The notes: generated by a model not told the origin, from the letters alone. 64,000 nt of DNA from Taibaiella soli (GCF_003236175.1 NZ_QKTW01000015.1:185480-249479), one strand, 5' to 3'. Shown: positions 25,034 to 34,421, counted from the stretch's first letter. A program made the numbers and translations.

Positions 25034-26917
25034 TTAGTTTATAAATCCGAAAATACCGATCGCGAACAACAGGATCATGCCGAGTACCATCACAAAGATG
25101 TAGAACCCAACCTGGCCGCTTTGTATCATACGGATACGGTCACTGCCCAGTTTCACCAGTTTACCGACACCATTCACAATACCGTCGATACCCATTCTTT
25201 CAATCACACGGTCAGCAAAACGGGAGAAGGCTTCAATCGGACGAACGACAATTGCGTCATACAATTCATCCATGTACCACTTATTTTCCAGCACTTTAGC
25301 GAGACCTTTATTTTCGGCAAAGTTTGGTTTCTTGTTGGTCACATAACCGACAATCATCATAATCAGCGCCAGAACTGTAGAGATCCCCATGAGCATCCAT
25401 TCAGTACCGTGTTCCAGATGATGACTTTCTGCGTTAGTCACCACTTTACTCAAGAAAGAACCGAGCATGTGATGTTCGCTCATTATTTCAGGTAAGCCAA
25501 CATAACCACCGATGATAGAAAGAATTGCAAGAATCACCAATGGAATGGTAATTGCAGCCGGACTTTCATGTAAATGATGTTCTTGTTCGTGTGTACCGCG
25601 GAAACTACCTTCAAAAGTAAGCGTGTAAACGCGGAACATATAAAATGCAGTCATCATTGCTCCGAGTACACCGCAAGCCCATATAATCGGATTATTAGCG
25701 TAAGCAGAAGCTAAAATTTCATCTTTAGAAAAGAACCCAGAAAGGAATGGGAAACCTGAAATCGCCAGACAGCCGATTAAGAATGTCAGTTGCGTAATAC
25801 GCATATGTTTTTTCAAACCGCCCATCTTACGGATATCCTGTTCGCCGCCCATTGCGTGAATAACGCTACCGGAACCAAGGAACAATAACGCTTTGAAGAA
25901 GGCGTGCGTCATTACGTGGAATACCGCAGTTGTATACGCACCGGCGCCAATAGCAATAAACATAAAGCCGAGTTGGCTCACTGTTGAATAGGCCAGTACC
26001 TTTTTAATATCGTATTGTTTCAGCGCAATCGATGCAGCAATCAAGGCTGTTGCTGTACCGATAATTGAAATGATATTCAAAGTAAATGGAGCCAGATTGT
26101 ACAATACACCGCTGCGGGCAATCATATAAATACCAGCAGTTACCATCGTTGCAGCGTGGATGAGTGCAGATACCGGGGTTGGACCCGCCATCGCATCTGG
26201 CAACCAGGTGTATAATGGAATCTGCGCACTTTTACCTGTAGCACCGATGAAGAAACAGATTGCAATCCAGTTATAAGTACTTGAAGAAATGGCAACGTTT
26301 CCGCCTTTCAGCATCCCGAAGAAATCATTATAAGTAAGCGTACCGAAATTGTACAGCACCATCAGCATCCCTACCAGAAAACCGAGGTCACCGATGCGGT
26401 TCATCACGAATGCTTTCTTTGCAGCGTTGGTGTACTCACGTTTTTTAAACCAGAAACCAATCAGGAGGTAAGAACAAAGACCTACACCTTCCCAGCCAAT
26501 AAACATGATCAGATAGTTGGCGCCAAGCACCAGCAGCAGCATAGAGAAAACGAAGAGATTGAGGTAAGCGAAATACTTGACCACGCCTTCATCGTCGTGC
26601 ATGTAAGAAGTTGAATAAACATGTATCAGGAAACCGATACCTGTAATGATCAACAGAAATAAAGCAGAAAGGTTATCTACCTGAAACGCAAACGGTATGA
26701 TCAATTTACCCGAATGGATAAACTCGAACAATGTCACCGTCTGTGATGCTCCGTCTTTCACTTCAAAGAAAATGCCCAGCGATACGGCAAATGAAGCCAG
26801 TACGGCAATGCTGCCGATAATTCCACCGGCCGCTTTAGGCAATTTTCTCCAACCAAGGCCATTGATCAGAAATCCAATCAAAGGAAATAATGGTACTAAG
26901 TAAACTAAGTTGATCAT
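25034..26917 (-). CDS. nuoL: NADH-quinone oxidoreductase subunit L
   Basis: 627 residues from ATG 26917; a TTG three codons earlier is in frame but lies in a heptamer repeat. The largest antiporter-like subunit with the long lateral helix at the C-terminus. Signatures: FIGWEGVGLCSYLLIGFWF, GKSAQIPLYTWLPDAMAGPTPVSALIHAATMVTAGIY (written here in part) and KKVLAYSTVSQLGFM. A perfect five-unit heptamer array (26922-26956) sits four bases upstream of the start codon in the message leader. Confidence 0.96.
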   Translation of the reverse strand: MINLVYLVPLFPLIGFLINGLGWRKLPKAAGGIIGSIAVLASFAVSLGIFFEVKDGASQTVTLFEFIHSGKLIIPFAFQVDNLSALFLLIITGIGFLIHVYSTSYMHDDEGVVKYFAYLNLFVFSMLLLVLGANYLIMFIGWEGVGLCSYLLIGFWFKKREYTNAAKKAFVMNRIGDLGFLVGMLMVLYNFGTLTYNDFFGMLKGGNVAISSSTYNWIAICFFIGATGKSAQIPLYTWLPDAMAGPTPVSALIHAATMVTAGIYMIARSGVLYNLAPFTLNIISIIGTATALIAASIALKQYDIKKVLAYSTVSQLGFMFIAIGAGAYTTAVFHVMTHAFFKALLFLGSGSVIHAMGGEQDIRKMGGLKKHMRITQLTFLIGCLAISGFPFLSGFFSKDEILASAYANNPIIWACGVLGAMMTAFYMFRVYTLTFEGSFRGTHEQEHHLHESPAAITIPLVILAILSIIGGYVGLPEIMSEHHMLGSFLSKVVTNAESHHLEHGTEWMLMGISTVLALIMMIVGYVTNKKPNFAENKGLAKVLENKWYMDELYDAIVVRPIEAFSRFADRVIERMGIDGIVNGVGKLVKLGSDRIRMIQSGQVGFYIFVMVLGMILLFAIGIFGFIN

Positions 26918-26921
26918 AACT

Positions 26922-26956
26922 ATCAAAAGTCAAAAATCAAAAGTCAAAAGTCAAAA
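26922..26956. repeat. Five perfect RTCAAAA heptamers in the nuoK-nuoL gap
   Basis: ATCAAAA, GTCAAAA, ATCAAAA, GTCAAAA, GTCAAAA with exact 7-base period. In the message this is repeated TTTTGAY ending four bases before the nuoL ATG. The most regular array in the window. Confidence 0.9.
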
Positions 26957-26990
26957 ACACGGTGTTCCGACTTTTTAATTTTGAATTGTT

Positions 26991-27290
26991 TTAGTGTTTT
27001 AACCGGTTCAGAATATTGATATCTACCGAATGCACCTTACGATACATCAGTACAATAATGGCCAACCCCACTGCTACCTCTGCCGCTGCTACCACCATGA
27101 TAAAGAATACCACGATCTGCGCGGAAGCATCATGCCACATTTTTGAAAAAGCTACCAGCAATAAATTCACGGCGTTCAGCATAAGCTCAATGCACATGAA
27201 AATGATAATGGCATTACGGCGCATCAGGGTACCAGCGATACCGATGCAGAACAAAGCCATGCTTAAGAATAAATAATATTGTATTGGCAT
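26991..27290 (-). CDS. nuoK: NADH-quinone oxidoreductase subunit K
   Basis: 99 residues, three transmembrane helices, the MrpC-like membrane subunit. The conserved helix [17 protein letters not shown] contains the functional glutamate of subunit K, and [15 protein letters not shown] contains the second. Normal length. Between nuoJ (44-bp gap) and nuoL (73-bp gap holding the heptamer array). Confidence 0.96.
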   Translation of the reverse strand: MPIQYYLFLSMALFCIGIAGTLMRRNAIIIFMCIELMLNAVNLLLVAFSKMWHDASAQIVVFFIMVVAAAEVAVGLAIIVLMYRKVHSVDINILNRLKH

Positions 27291-27334
27291 ATCTTAAAAC
27301 TTGAAACTGTCAACAAAACATTTTCGCGCCGCTC

Positions 27335-27856
27335 TTAGTGAACGTCTTCGAATTTGTCTTCTTTTTTACCGATTACAATCGCACCGATCATTGCACTAAG
27401 GAACAGCACAGAGCTGATCTCAAATGGCAGTACATAATCACGGAATAATGTTTTACCTAAGTTTTTAATCAAACCGAGATCGTTGGACCCCTGCTCCATA
27501 ACCGGTAAGGTTTTGGTAGCGGAAACCAGGGCAGAAAGCAGCACGAGGAACAAAATGCCACCGGATATGGCTCCGGCAAGCTGCACTAACCAGTTTTTCT
27601 GCGGCTCGGTATCTGAGTTCAGATTCATGAGCATGATCACGAACAGGAACAATACCATGATGGCACCGGCATATACAATGATATTTACAACGGCAAGAAA
27701 CTGCGCGTTGAGCAATATATAATGGCCGGAAATGGCAAAAAATGTAAGGATGAGAAATAATACACTATTGATCGGGTTTCTGCTAAACACTACACCTAAC
27801 GCACAACCGATAGCAATTGCAGACAGTACAATAAATAATATTTGCTGAATATCCAT
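27335..27856 (-). CDS. nuoJ: NADH-quinone oxidoreductase subunit J
   Basis: 173 residues with five predicted transmembrane helices. The conserved third helix VVNIIVYAGAIMVLFLFVIMLM (YAG-A-MVLFLFV pattern) identifies NuoJ. Single base between the nuoI stop and the nuoJ start, so translation is likely coupled. The C-terminus is short and polar (GKKEDKFEDVH). Confidence 0.96.
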   Translation of the reverse strand: MDIQQILFIVLSAIAIGCALGVVFSRNPINSVLFLILTFFAISGHYILLNAQFLAVVNIIVYAGAIMVLFLFVIMLMNLNSDTEPQKNWLVQLAGAISGGILFLVLLSALVSATKTLPVMEQGSNDLGLIKNLGKTLFRDYVLPFEISSVLFLSAMIGAIVIGKKEDKFEDVH

Positions 27857-27857
27857 G

Positions 27858-28370
27858 TTATTGTGCGCTTTCTTGCTTTTTAGGATGAGGAATCAGCAAA
27901 TCTTCTTTTTTGTAAATGAAATATTTGCGTGTATAGTTGGCCGGCATTACTGTTTCGCTCAGGTAGATCGCATCTTTCGGACAAGCTTCTTCGCAGAAAC
28001 CGCAGAAAATGCAACGCAGCATATTGATCTCATATTTTGCAGCGTATTTTTCTTCACGATACAGATTTTCTTCGCCTGGTTTGCGTTCTGCAGCTTCCAT
28101 TGTGATAGCTTCCGCAGGGCAAGCGAGGGCGCATAAACCACAAGCGGTACAACGCTCACGACCTTCCTCATCACGGTTCAGCACATGCAAACCACGAAAT
28201 ACAGGGCTAAACGGACGTTTTTGTTCCGGATAGCTTACTGTGGCCTTCTTCTTGAAAATGTGACCCAGCGTAATGCTCAGCCCTTTCATGATAGCAGGTA
28301 TATAAATCTTTTCTCCGAAGGTCATCGGAGCACGATTTACTTGTACTGATCTATTAGTAAGTTGTTGCAT
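27858..28370 (-). CDS. nuoI: NADH-quinone oxidoreductase subunit I (two [4Fe-4S] clusters)
   Basis: 170 residues from ATG 28370 (five codons inside the longest frame), giving MQQLTNRSVQV. Two ferredoxin motifs ligate clusters N6a and N6b: CTACGLCALACP and CIFCGFCEEACP. It passes electrons from NuoG towards NuoB. 63 bp after nuoH; heptamer units lie in that gap, ten bases upstream of this start. Confidence 0.96.
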   Translation of the reverse strand: MQQLTNRSVQVNRAPMTFGEKIYIPAIMKGLSITLGHIFKKKATVSYPEQKRPFSPVFRGLHVLNRDEEGRERCTACGLCALACPAEAITMEAAERKPGEENLYREEKYAAKYEINMLRCIFCGFCEEACPKDAIYLSETVMPANYTRKYFIYKKEDLLIPHPKKQESAQ

Positions 28371-28380
28371 TCTATATCTT

Positions 28381-28401
28381 GTCAAAAGTGAAAAATCAAA
28401 A
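28381..28401. repeat. Heptamers GTCAAAA-GTGAAAA-ATCAAAA upstream of nuoI
   Basis: Three seven-base units of the RTCAAAA family, ten bases before the nuoI ATG in the message. Same heptamer as the array before nuoL. Confidence 0.75.
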
Positions 28402-28433
28402 ACAATCTGTTTTGAATTATACTTTCTAAATTT

Positions 28434-29507
28434 TTACTTGTTAAATAACCAAAGGATCGCGGCACCGGTAATTACCATATTAAACAGCGCCAATGGAATC
28501 AATCCTTTCCAGCCAAGGTTCATCAGTTGATCGTAACGGAAGCGTGGAAGCGTCCAGCGAATAAACATGAAGAACAAGATGAAAGCAGTGATTTTCGCCA
28601 TCAGCACGATTACGCAGATCAGCGCAAATACGATTGCATTGGTATGCGCCGCTACCCAATCCATACCTGGGAAGTTGTAGCTGCCCCAGAACAATGTAAC
28701 CATTACCGCAGAACTGATAAACATGTTGATGTATTCAGCAAAGAGATAAAGACCGAGTTTCATGGAAGAATATTCCTGGTGGTAACCCATGTTCAGCTCA
28801 CTCTCACATTCTGGCAAGTCAAACGGAGCACGGTTCAGCTCTGCGAAAGCACAAACCATAAATATGAAAAAGCCCAGCGGTTGTTTAAACACATTCCAGG
28901 TCAGCCAATGACCGTCCCAGAAGCCATGTTGCTGCTGTGCAATTTCACGCATGCTCAGCGAGCCGCTCATCATCAGCAATGCAATCAGGCTAAGGCCCAT
29001 CGCCAGTTCGTAAGAAATGGACTGTGATGCAGAACGGATACTACTTAAAAGGGAGAATTTATTGTTGGAAGCCCAGCCACCCAGCATGATACCGTATACA
29101 CCCACACTCACAACACCAAAAACAAACAGGATACCAATATTGATGTCTGCAACCTGCAGGCTGATTACATTACCTGCAGCTGTATGGATATCTGGCCCCC
29201 ACGGAATTACCGCACTGGTCATCAGCGCTGTTACCATGAAAAGAAATGGACCGAGAATGAAAATGGTTCTGGTAGAACCTTCCGGGATGATCTCTTCTTT
29301 GAAAAAGAGTTTACCGCCGTCGGCCAAAGGCTGGAGTAAACCCATAAAGCCGGCGCGGTTCGGACCAAGACGGTCCTGCATGATCGCGGCTACTTTACGT
29401 TCGCCCCACGTGGCATAAGCTGCCACGCCAAATGATACTAATACTATGACAAGTATCAGCACACTTTTCTCCAATAAAAATGACCAATCTATTTGCAATA
29501 ACAGCAT
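28434..29507 (-). CDS. nuoH: NADH-quinone oxidoreductase subunit H
   Basis: 357 residues, eight to nine transmembrane helices; forms part of the quinone chamber. Signatures: GERKVAAIMQDRLGPNRAG, LQPLADGGKLFFKEE, ELNRAPFDLPECESEL and the C-terminal FIRWTLPRFRYDQLM. The gene starts 67 bp after nuoG, and a TACTTTTGCGCC box sits eight bases before its ATG, so there may be an internal promoter. Confidence 0.96.
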   Translation of the reverse strand: MLLLQIDWSFLLEKSVLILVIVLVSFGVAAYATWGERKVAAIMQDRLGPNRAGFMGLLQPLADGGKLFFKEEIIPEGSTRTIFILGPFLFMVTALMTSAVIPWGPDIHTAAGNVISLQVADINIGILFVFGVVSVGVYGIMLGGWASNNKFSLLSSIRSASQSISYELAMGLSLIALLMMSGSLSMREIAQQQHGFWDGHWLTWNVFKQPLGFFIFMVCAFAELNRAPFDLPECESELNMGYHQEYSSMKLGLYLFAEYINMFISSAVMVTLFWGSYNFPGMDWVAAHTNAIVFALICVIVLMAKITAFILFFMFIRWTLPRFRYDQLMNLGWKGLIPLALFNMVITGAAILWLFNK

Positions 29508-29514
29508 AATGGCG

Positions 29515-29522
29515 CAAAAGTA
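29515..29522 (-). promoter_or_regulatory. Possible internal -7 box TACTTTTG before nuoH
   Basis: Perfect TAnnTTTG on the minus strand followed by CGCC and, three bases later, the nuoH ATG. The layout is almost identical to that at arfB. No clear -33 TTG. Confidence 0.4.
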
Positions 29523-29574
29523 ATTAGTTCGTTAAAAATTTAGTAGTTCTTTTTGTTCCTATACGACAATCAAT

Positions 29575-30717
29575 CTATTCGCCGAGTTTACCGATCTGTT
29601 TCATCGTTCCGGTCGACTGATTTGGTAAAAAGTCATCGGAATGTGCCGGACCTTCGATCTGAGAAAGATCAATTTCGGGACGGTTAACATCGCTAATTTT
29701 ATGAATATCAAGCAATAACTTCGGATCTTTACCGATTACATCGTTAATCAGCTTCGGCTGACCATTCACTGCATTTACGTAGTGACCTTGTGAAATAACG
29801 CTGTGACGGTTTACTTTGGTCGGACCTTCAATCACCCAGTCTTTTGTTTCTTTCTTCTCGAAACGACAAGTATTACAGATCCAGGCTGTTTTTCCGTTTT
29901 CCAGACTTTCTACTTCTCCATATTCATCTTTACGGGCGGTAACGCGGAATACTTCGTCACCACGCATCCACAAACGAACGCGACCGGAACAGGTCGGACA
30001 ATCGCGGTGTGCATCTACTGGCTTGGTAAACCAAACACGGTTTTTAAAACGGAATGTTTTATCTGTCAATGCACCTACCGGACAAACATCAATGACGTTA
30101 CCGATAAATTCATTGTCGAGTGCTTTGCCAATGCAGGTACTGATCGCTGAATGATCACCGCGGTCCAGAACGCCGTGTTCACGTTTGTCTGTGAGTTGGT
30201 TTGCTGTATAAACGCAACGGTAACACAGGATACAGCGTGTCATATGCAGCTGAATGTATGGACCGATGTCTTCTTTTTCGAACGTACGACGTTTGAAATC
30301 GTAACGTGTGCTGGCTGCGCCATGCTCATAGCTGAGGTTTTGCAGATCGCACTCCCCTGCCTGGTCACATACCGGACAATCTAACGGATGGTTCAACAGC
30401 AAAAATTCTGTAACGCCTTTACGGGCATCCAGTACTTTGTCTGAAGTAATGCTTTTTACTTCCATCCCGTCCATCACCGTAGTACGACAGCTGGCTACGA
30501 GTTTCGGCATTGGACGCGGATCTTTTTCCGAGCCTTTGCTTACTTCCACCAGACAAGTGCGGCATTTACCACCACTGCCTTCCAGCTTGCTGTAATAGCA
30601 CATGGTTGGCGGCACCACATCTCCCCCTATCAATCGTGCTGCCTGCACAATCGTCGTTCCCGGAGCTACTTCTACGGTAATATTATCTATTGTTACTTTA
30701 AACTTCTGATCACTCAT
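29575..30717 (-). CDS. nuoG: Short NADH-quinone oxidoreductase subunit G
   Basis: 380 residues against ~700-900 for full-length NuoG. The N-terminus has the [2Fe-2S] N1b domain (MCYYSKLEGSGGKCRTC, then SCRTT), the His/Cys [4Fe-4S] N5 motif (HPLDCPVCDQAGECDLQ) and the N4-type motif (RCILCYRCV..VCPVGALT). A further CPTCSG .. WICNTCRF pair keeps the beginning of the molybdopterin-oxidoreductase Fe-S region, but the large fold after it is missing. The chain ends with a ~70-residue tail ending TGTMKQIGKLGE. The electron-transfer clusters of the NADH arm are retained. Short NuoG forms are, as far as I recall, common in Bacteroidota. Confidence 0.92.
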   Translation of the reverse strand: MSDQKFKVTIDNITVEVAPGTTIVQAARLIGGDVVPPTMCYYSKLEGSGGKCRTCLVEVSKGSEKDPRPMPKLVASCRTTVMDGMEVKSITSDKVLDARKGVTEFLLLNHPLDCPVCDQAGECDLQNLSYEHGAASTRYDFKRRTFEKEDIGPYIQLHMTRCILCYRCVYTANQLTDKREHGVLDRGDHSAISTCIGKALDNEFIGNVIDVCPVGALTDKTFRFKNRVWFTKPVDAHRDCPTCSGRVRLWMRGDEVFRVTARKDEYGEVESLENGKTAWICNTCRFEKKETKDWVIEGPTKVNRHSVISQGHYVNAVNGQPKLINDVIGKDPKLLLDIHKISDVNRPEIDLSQIEGPAHSDDFLPNQSTGTMKQIGKLGE

Positions 30718-30750
30718 TGTGACTAATTTTTTCTCGCAACGCCTATTATT

Positions 30751-31143
30751 TTACAACCTTAATTGTTGCGTATTAATAACTCTCTTTATACCGTTCTTTA
30801 AAAGTGCTTCATTAAAATTGACCAGTAATCCCAATTTTAAATCCGCGAGCCTTAAGTAAGTCAACACCTGCTTAAAATGTACATCTTCTAACTTCGAAAT
30901 ACTCTTAAGCTCGATCAACACGCTACCCTCTACAATAACATCCGCTCTAAACCCTGCATCCAGGTTCACACCATCATGAATCAGCAGTATCGGACATTGT
31001 CTTACAAACGAAATATTCCTTTTATTCAATTCGTAACACAACACTTGCTCATAAGCACTTTCAAACAACCCTGGACCATAACGTCTATGTATCTCAAAAC
31101 ATATGTCCAGAACAATAGCAGCAATATCATTTTCAAAATCCAT
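30751..31143 (-). CDS. GxxExxY family protein (PD-(D/E)XK nuclease-like) inside the nuo operon
   Basis: 130 residues. The family hallmark GxxExxY is present as GLFESAY within YGPGLFESAYEQVLCYEL. Further on, FRADVIVEGSVLIELKS carries the D...ExK pattern of PD-(D/E)XK nuclease-fold proteins, followed by HFKQVLTYLRLADLKLGLLVNF, which is standard for the family. Biochemical role unknown. It lies in the same direction between nuoF (58-bp gap) and nuoG (34-bp gap), which is not part of the usual complex I operon, so it is probably an inserted passenger gene that stays co-transcribed. Confidence 0.92.
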   Translation of the reverse strand: MDFENDIAAIVLDICFEIHRRYGPGLFESAYEQVLCYELNKRNISFVRQCPILLIHDGVNLDAGFRADVIVEGSVLIELKSISKLEDVHFKQVLTYLRLADLKLGLLVNFNEALLKNGIKRVINTQQLRL

Positions 31144-31200
31144 ATCTCATGCCTCGCAATCTTCGTGCCGTTGCGAACGCCGTGAGAGAATTTTTGATCG

Positions 31201-32550
31201 CTACGCGACCACTTCGCGAGGATCAGCGTAATGTGCAATCCCGTAGTTTCTCGTTTGAGATTCCTCCGGATTGAGCACATGCCATTCGAATTCGTCGCGG
31301 AAGTGGCGGATGGCTGCTGCTACTGGCCATGCTGCGGCGTCGCCGAGCGGACAGATTGTGTTGCCCTCGATGCGGCGCTGGATATCCCAGAGCAGATCAA
31401 TGTCGCTCATCTTACCTTTTCCGTATTCAATGTTCTTCAGGATTTTGTACATCCAGCCCGTTCCTTCACGGCATGGACTACATTGTCCGCAACTTTCGTG
31501 ATTGTAAAAGTGCGCCAGGCTCATGGTATGACGAACCACGCACTGGTCTTCATCCAGCACAATAAATCCGCCGGAACCAAGCATAGTACCTGTTGCAAAA
31601 CCACCGTCAGAAAGACTTTCATAGTTCATGTAACGCGTTTCACCTTTTGCTGTTTTGAACAACAGATTAGCTGGAACGATCGGAACAGATGAACCACCCG
31701 GAATACATGCTTTCAGGCGTTTTCCGTTTGGAATGCCGCCACAGTATTCATCACTATAAATAAATTCTTCTACAGAAAGATCGAAATTGATTTCGTAAAC
31801 GCCCGGTTTATTGATATTACCACAAGCAGAGATCAGTTTGGTACCCGTAGATCTTCCAACCCCGATTTTACCATACTCTTCGCCGCCCATATTGATAATA
31901 GGCACTACAGCAGCTAACGTTTCTACGTTATTTACCACCGTCGGGCGCATCCACAAACCTTGCACTGCCGGGAATGGCGGCTTCAGGCGCGGATTACCAC
32001 GTTTACCTTCCAGACTTTCAATCAACGCTGTTTCTTCACCGCAGATATAAGCACCGCCACCGCGTTGTACATAGATTTCGCAATCGAAACCCGTACCAAG
32101 GATGTTTTTACCGAGCCAGCCGTTTGCCTTTGCTTCAGCAATTGCCTCTTCCAGAATATCCGGAATCCAGGCGTATTCACCGCGGATATAAATATAAGTA
32201 GCGCTAGAACCGAGTGCAAAGGAAGAAATAATCAAACCTTCAATGAGCAGATGCGGAATAAATTCCATCAGGTAACGGTCTTTAAATGTACCCGGCTCAG
32301 ATTCATCGGCATTACATACAAGGTGACGAGGCACGCCTTCCGGCTTTGCGAGGAAGCTCCATTTCATACCAGTCGGAAAACCCGCACCACCACGACCACG
32401 CAGGCCGCTCTTCTTCACTTCTTCCACGATCTCGTCCGGAGTCATCTTCAACGCCTTCTCTACCGCCGTATAACCACCGTTTTTTCTCCAGGTGTCATAA
32501 TAGCGGATGCCCTCTATATGTGCTTTATCTAATAAAAGTTTTACAGCCAT
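31201..32550 (-). CDS. nuoF: NADH-quinone oxidoreductase subunit F (NADH and FMN binding)
   Basis: 449 residues. NADH dehydrogenase subunit: FMN/NADH site in LRGRGGAGFPTGMKWSFL and DESEPGTFKDR, with GAYICGEETALIESLEG. The C-terminal [4Fe-4S] N3 motif is ESCGQCSPCREGTGWM plus the distant cysteine in NTICPLGDAAAW. The usual length. Follows nuoE after 103 bp; together with NuoE and the short NuoG it makes a full NADH input module, so this complex uses NADH directly. Confidence 0.97.
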   Translation of the reverse strand: MAVKLLLDKAHIEGIRYYDTWRKNGGYTAVEKALKMTPDEIVEEVKKSGLRGRGGAGFPTGMKWSFLAKPEGVPRHLVCNADESEPGTFKDRYLMEFIPHLLIEGLIISSFALGSSATYIYIRGEYAWIPDILEEAIAEAKANGWLGKNILGTGFDCEIYVQRGGGAYICGEETALIESLEGKRGNPRLKPPFPAVQGLWMRPTVVNNVETLAAVVPIINMGGEEYGKIGVGRSTGTKLISACGNINKPGVYEINFDLSVEEFIYSDEYCGGIPNGKRLKACIPGGSSVPIVPANLLFKTAKGETRYMNYESLSDGGFATGTMLGSGGFIVLDEDQCVVRHTMSLAHFYNHESCGQCSPCREGTGWMYKILKNIEYGKGKMSDIDLLWDIQRRIEGNTICPLGDAAAWPVAAAIRHFRDEFEWHVLNPEESQTRNYGIAHYADPREVVA

Positions 32551-32653
32551 TGTATCTCAAAATTAAAAGTCCGCGAATGATCAGACAGACTTTCGATTGA
32601 TTATATTTTCTTCAAAATGCTTTATCAGCAGGCGTTTGCACACCACGCTAATT

Positions 32654-33145
32654 TTAATTTTTTGCTGCCGCTTTCAGATCTTCAATCAGCGCATCTACTT
32701 TTTCGATGGTCAGATTTTCTTTGAAGAACTTACCCAACTGCATCATTGGTGCATATCCGCAAGCGCCGAGACATTCCGCCGGCTTCAGCGTAAACAGGCC
32801 ATCAGGGGTAGTTTCACCAGCCTGAATGCCCAGTTTGTTCTTGATATGATCAATGATCTGATCGCTGCCGCGCAACATACACGGACCGGTCTGACATACT
32901 TCCAGTACGTATTTACCTACTGGTTTCATGTTAAACATTGTGTAGAATGTTGCTACTTCATAAACCTCAATCGGGTTAATGTGCAACAGTTCTGCCACAT
33001 AGTCCATCACCGGAACATCCAGCCATCCGCCAAATTCTTCCTGCGCGATGTGTAAAAGAGGAATCAATGCACTTTTCTGCTTTCCTTCCGGATAGCGGGC
33101 AATGATCTCGTTTACTTTATTCAGTTTTTCTTGCGAAAATTTCAT
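32654..33145 (-). CDS. nuoE: NADH-quinone oxidoreductase subunit E ([2Fe-2S] N1a)
   Basis: 163 residues, thioredoxin-like fold. The four cluster ligands are in CQTGPC and CLGACGYAP. N-terminal helical part (YPEGKQKSALIPLLHIAQEE) and EVATFYTMF are typical. 58 bp after nuoD; the gap holds a degenerate heptamer run just before the start. Confidence 0.97.
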   Translation of the reverse strand: MKFSQEKLNKVNEIIARYPEGKQKSALIPLLHIAQEEFGGWLDVPVMDYVAELLHINPIEVYEVATFYTMFNMKPVGKYVLEVCQTGPCMLRGSDQIIDHIKNKLGIQAGETTPDGLFTLKPAECLGACGYAPMMQLGKFFKENLTIEKVDALIEDLKAAAKN

Positions 33146-33150
33146 TGTCT

Positions 33151-33185
33151 CAATTTATCAATTTGGCAATTCGACAATAGCGAAT
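33151..33185. repeat. Degenerate heptamer run upstream of nuoE
   Basis: CAATTTA, TCAATTT, GGCAATT, CGACAAT, AGCGAAT in steps of seven, five bases before the nuoE ATG in the message. Less regular than the nuoL array but with the same position. Confidence 0.45.
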
Positions 33186-33203
33186 GCCACATTATCGAAT
33201 TAA

Positions 33204-34421
33204 TTAACCGTCCAGCTCGCCTGCAATCAGATTCAGACTACTCAGCGCAATGATTGCGTCACTGAGCAGACCGTCTTTTACGATTTCAGGATATACCTGA
33301 TAGTAAATAAAGCAAGGACGACGGAAATGCAAACGGTATGGAGAACGGCCACCATCGCTGATCAGGTAGTAACCCAATTCGCCGTTGGCACCTTCTACTG
33401 CATTGTAAATTTCACCCGGAAGAATATTTACTTCACCCATAATGATCTTAAAGTGATAGATCAGGGCTTCCATTTTGGTGTAAACATCTTTCTTTTCCGG
33501 CAGGTAAAAATCAGGTACGTCTGCGTGGTAAACCGTAGGATCCAATTCTTGAATCTTTTCGATTGCCTGCGCAATGATGTTATAACTCTCCCACATTTCT
33601 GCGTTACGTACGAGGAAACGATCGTACACATCACCAGTAGTACCTACAGGAATATTGAATTTGAAATCTTCGTAAGAACTGTATGGTGTTGCTACGCGAA
33701 CATCATAGTCTATACCCGCCGCGCGCAGGTTTGGACCAGTAACGCTATAGTTAAGCGCCATCTCACGACTGAGCGGACCTGCGCCAATGGTGCGGTCCAT
33801 GAAGATACGGTTGCGATTCAGCAGGTTTTCAAACTCTTCCAGAGCTTTCGGGAAAAGCTTCATAAACTCTGCAAGTTTCGCCCATGCAGTATCTGTGAAG
33901 TTGCGTTCAAAACCACCAAAACGACCAATGTTAGTCGTCAGACGGGAACCACAAACCTCTTCATATATTTCATAAATGCGTTCGCGATATTGGAACACAT
34001 AAGTAAACGCAGTCAACGCACCAGTATCTACACCGATTACAGAGTTACACACAAGGTGATCTGCAATACGCGCCAGCTCCATGATGATCACACGCAGATA
34101 GTCTACGCGTTTCGGCATCGTCAGTCCCAGCAGTTTCTCTACAGTCATGTGCCAGCCAAGGTTGTTGATTGGCGCAGAACAGTAGTTCAGACGGTCTGTG
34201 AGTGGTGTTACCTGATAATACGGGCGACGTTCCGCGATTTTTTCAAATGCACGGTGGATATAACCGATAGTCGGAGTTGTTTCCAGCACTCTTTCACCGT
34301 CGATTTCCATGATATTCTGGAATACACCGTGGGTTGCAGGGTGTGTAGGCCCTACGTTAAGTGTGGTAGTCTGTTTCTGCAGCGATTCTTCTGCGAGCTT
34401 TATATGATGTTGTTCACTCAT
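33204..34421 (-). CDS. nuoD: NADH-quinone oxidoreductase subunit D
   Basis: 405 residues, the 49-kDa subunit that forms the quinone site with NuoB. Signatures: GPTHPATHGVFQNIMEIDGE, the RP.Y....LTDRLNY segment, and the C-terminal GRSPYRLHFRRPCF. It is separate from NuoC (44-bp gap), not fused as in E. coli. Usual length. Confidence 0.97.
   Translation of the reverse strand: MSEQHHIKLAEESLQKQTTTLNVGPTHPATHGVFQNIMEIDGERVLETTPTIGYIHRAFEKIAERRPYYQVTPLTDRLNYCSAPINNLGWHMTVEKLLGLTMPKRVDYLRVIIMELARIADHLVCNSVIGVDTGALTAFTYVFQYRERIYEIYEEVCGSRLTTNIGRFGGFERNFTDTAWAKLAEFMKLFPKALEEFENLLNRNRIFMDRTIGAGPLSREMALNYSVTGPNLRAAGIDYDVRVATPYSSYEDFKFNIPVGTTGDVYDRFLVRNAEMWESYNIIAQAIEKIQELDPTVYHADVPDFYLPEKKDVYTKMEALIYHFKIIMGEVNILPGEIYNAVEGANGELGYYLISDGGRSPYRLHFRRPCFIYYQVYPEIVKDGLLSDAIIALSSLNLIAGELDG

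Noticed and set aside
26922..26956. Heptamer arrays as CRISPR or origin iterons
   Set aside because: Units are contiguous 7-mers without spacers, occur at many places inside operons, and no replication or cas gene is near.
31960..32532. 190-codon plus-strand frame opposite nuoF
   Set aside because: Antisense shadow of nuoF with no recognisable motif or promoter.
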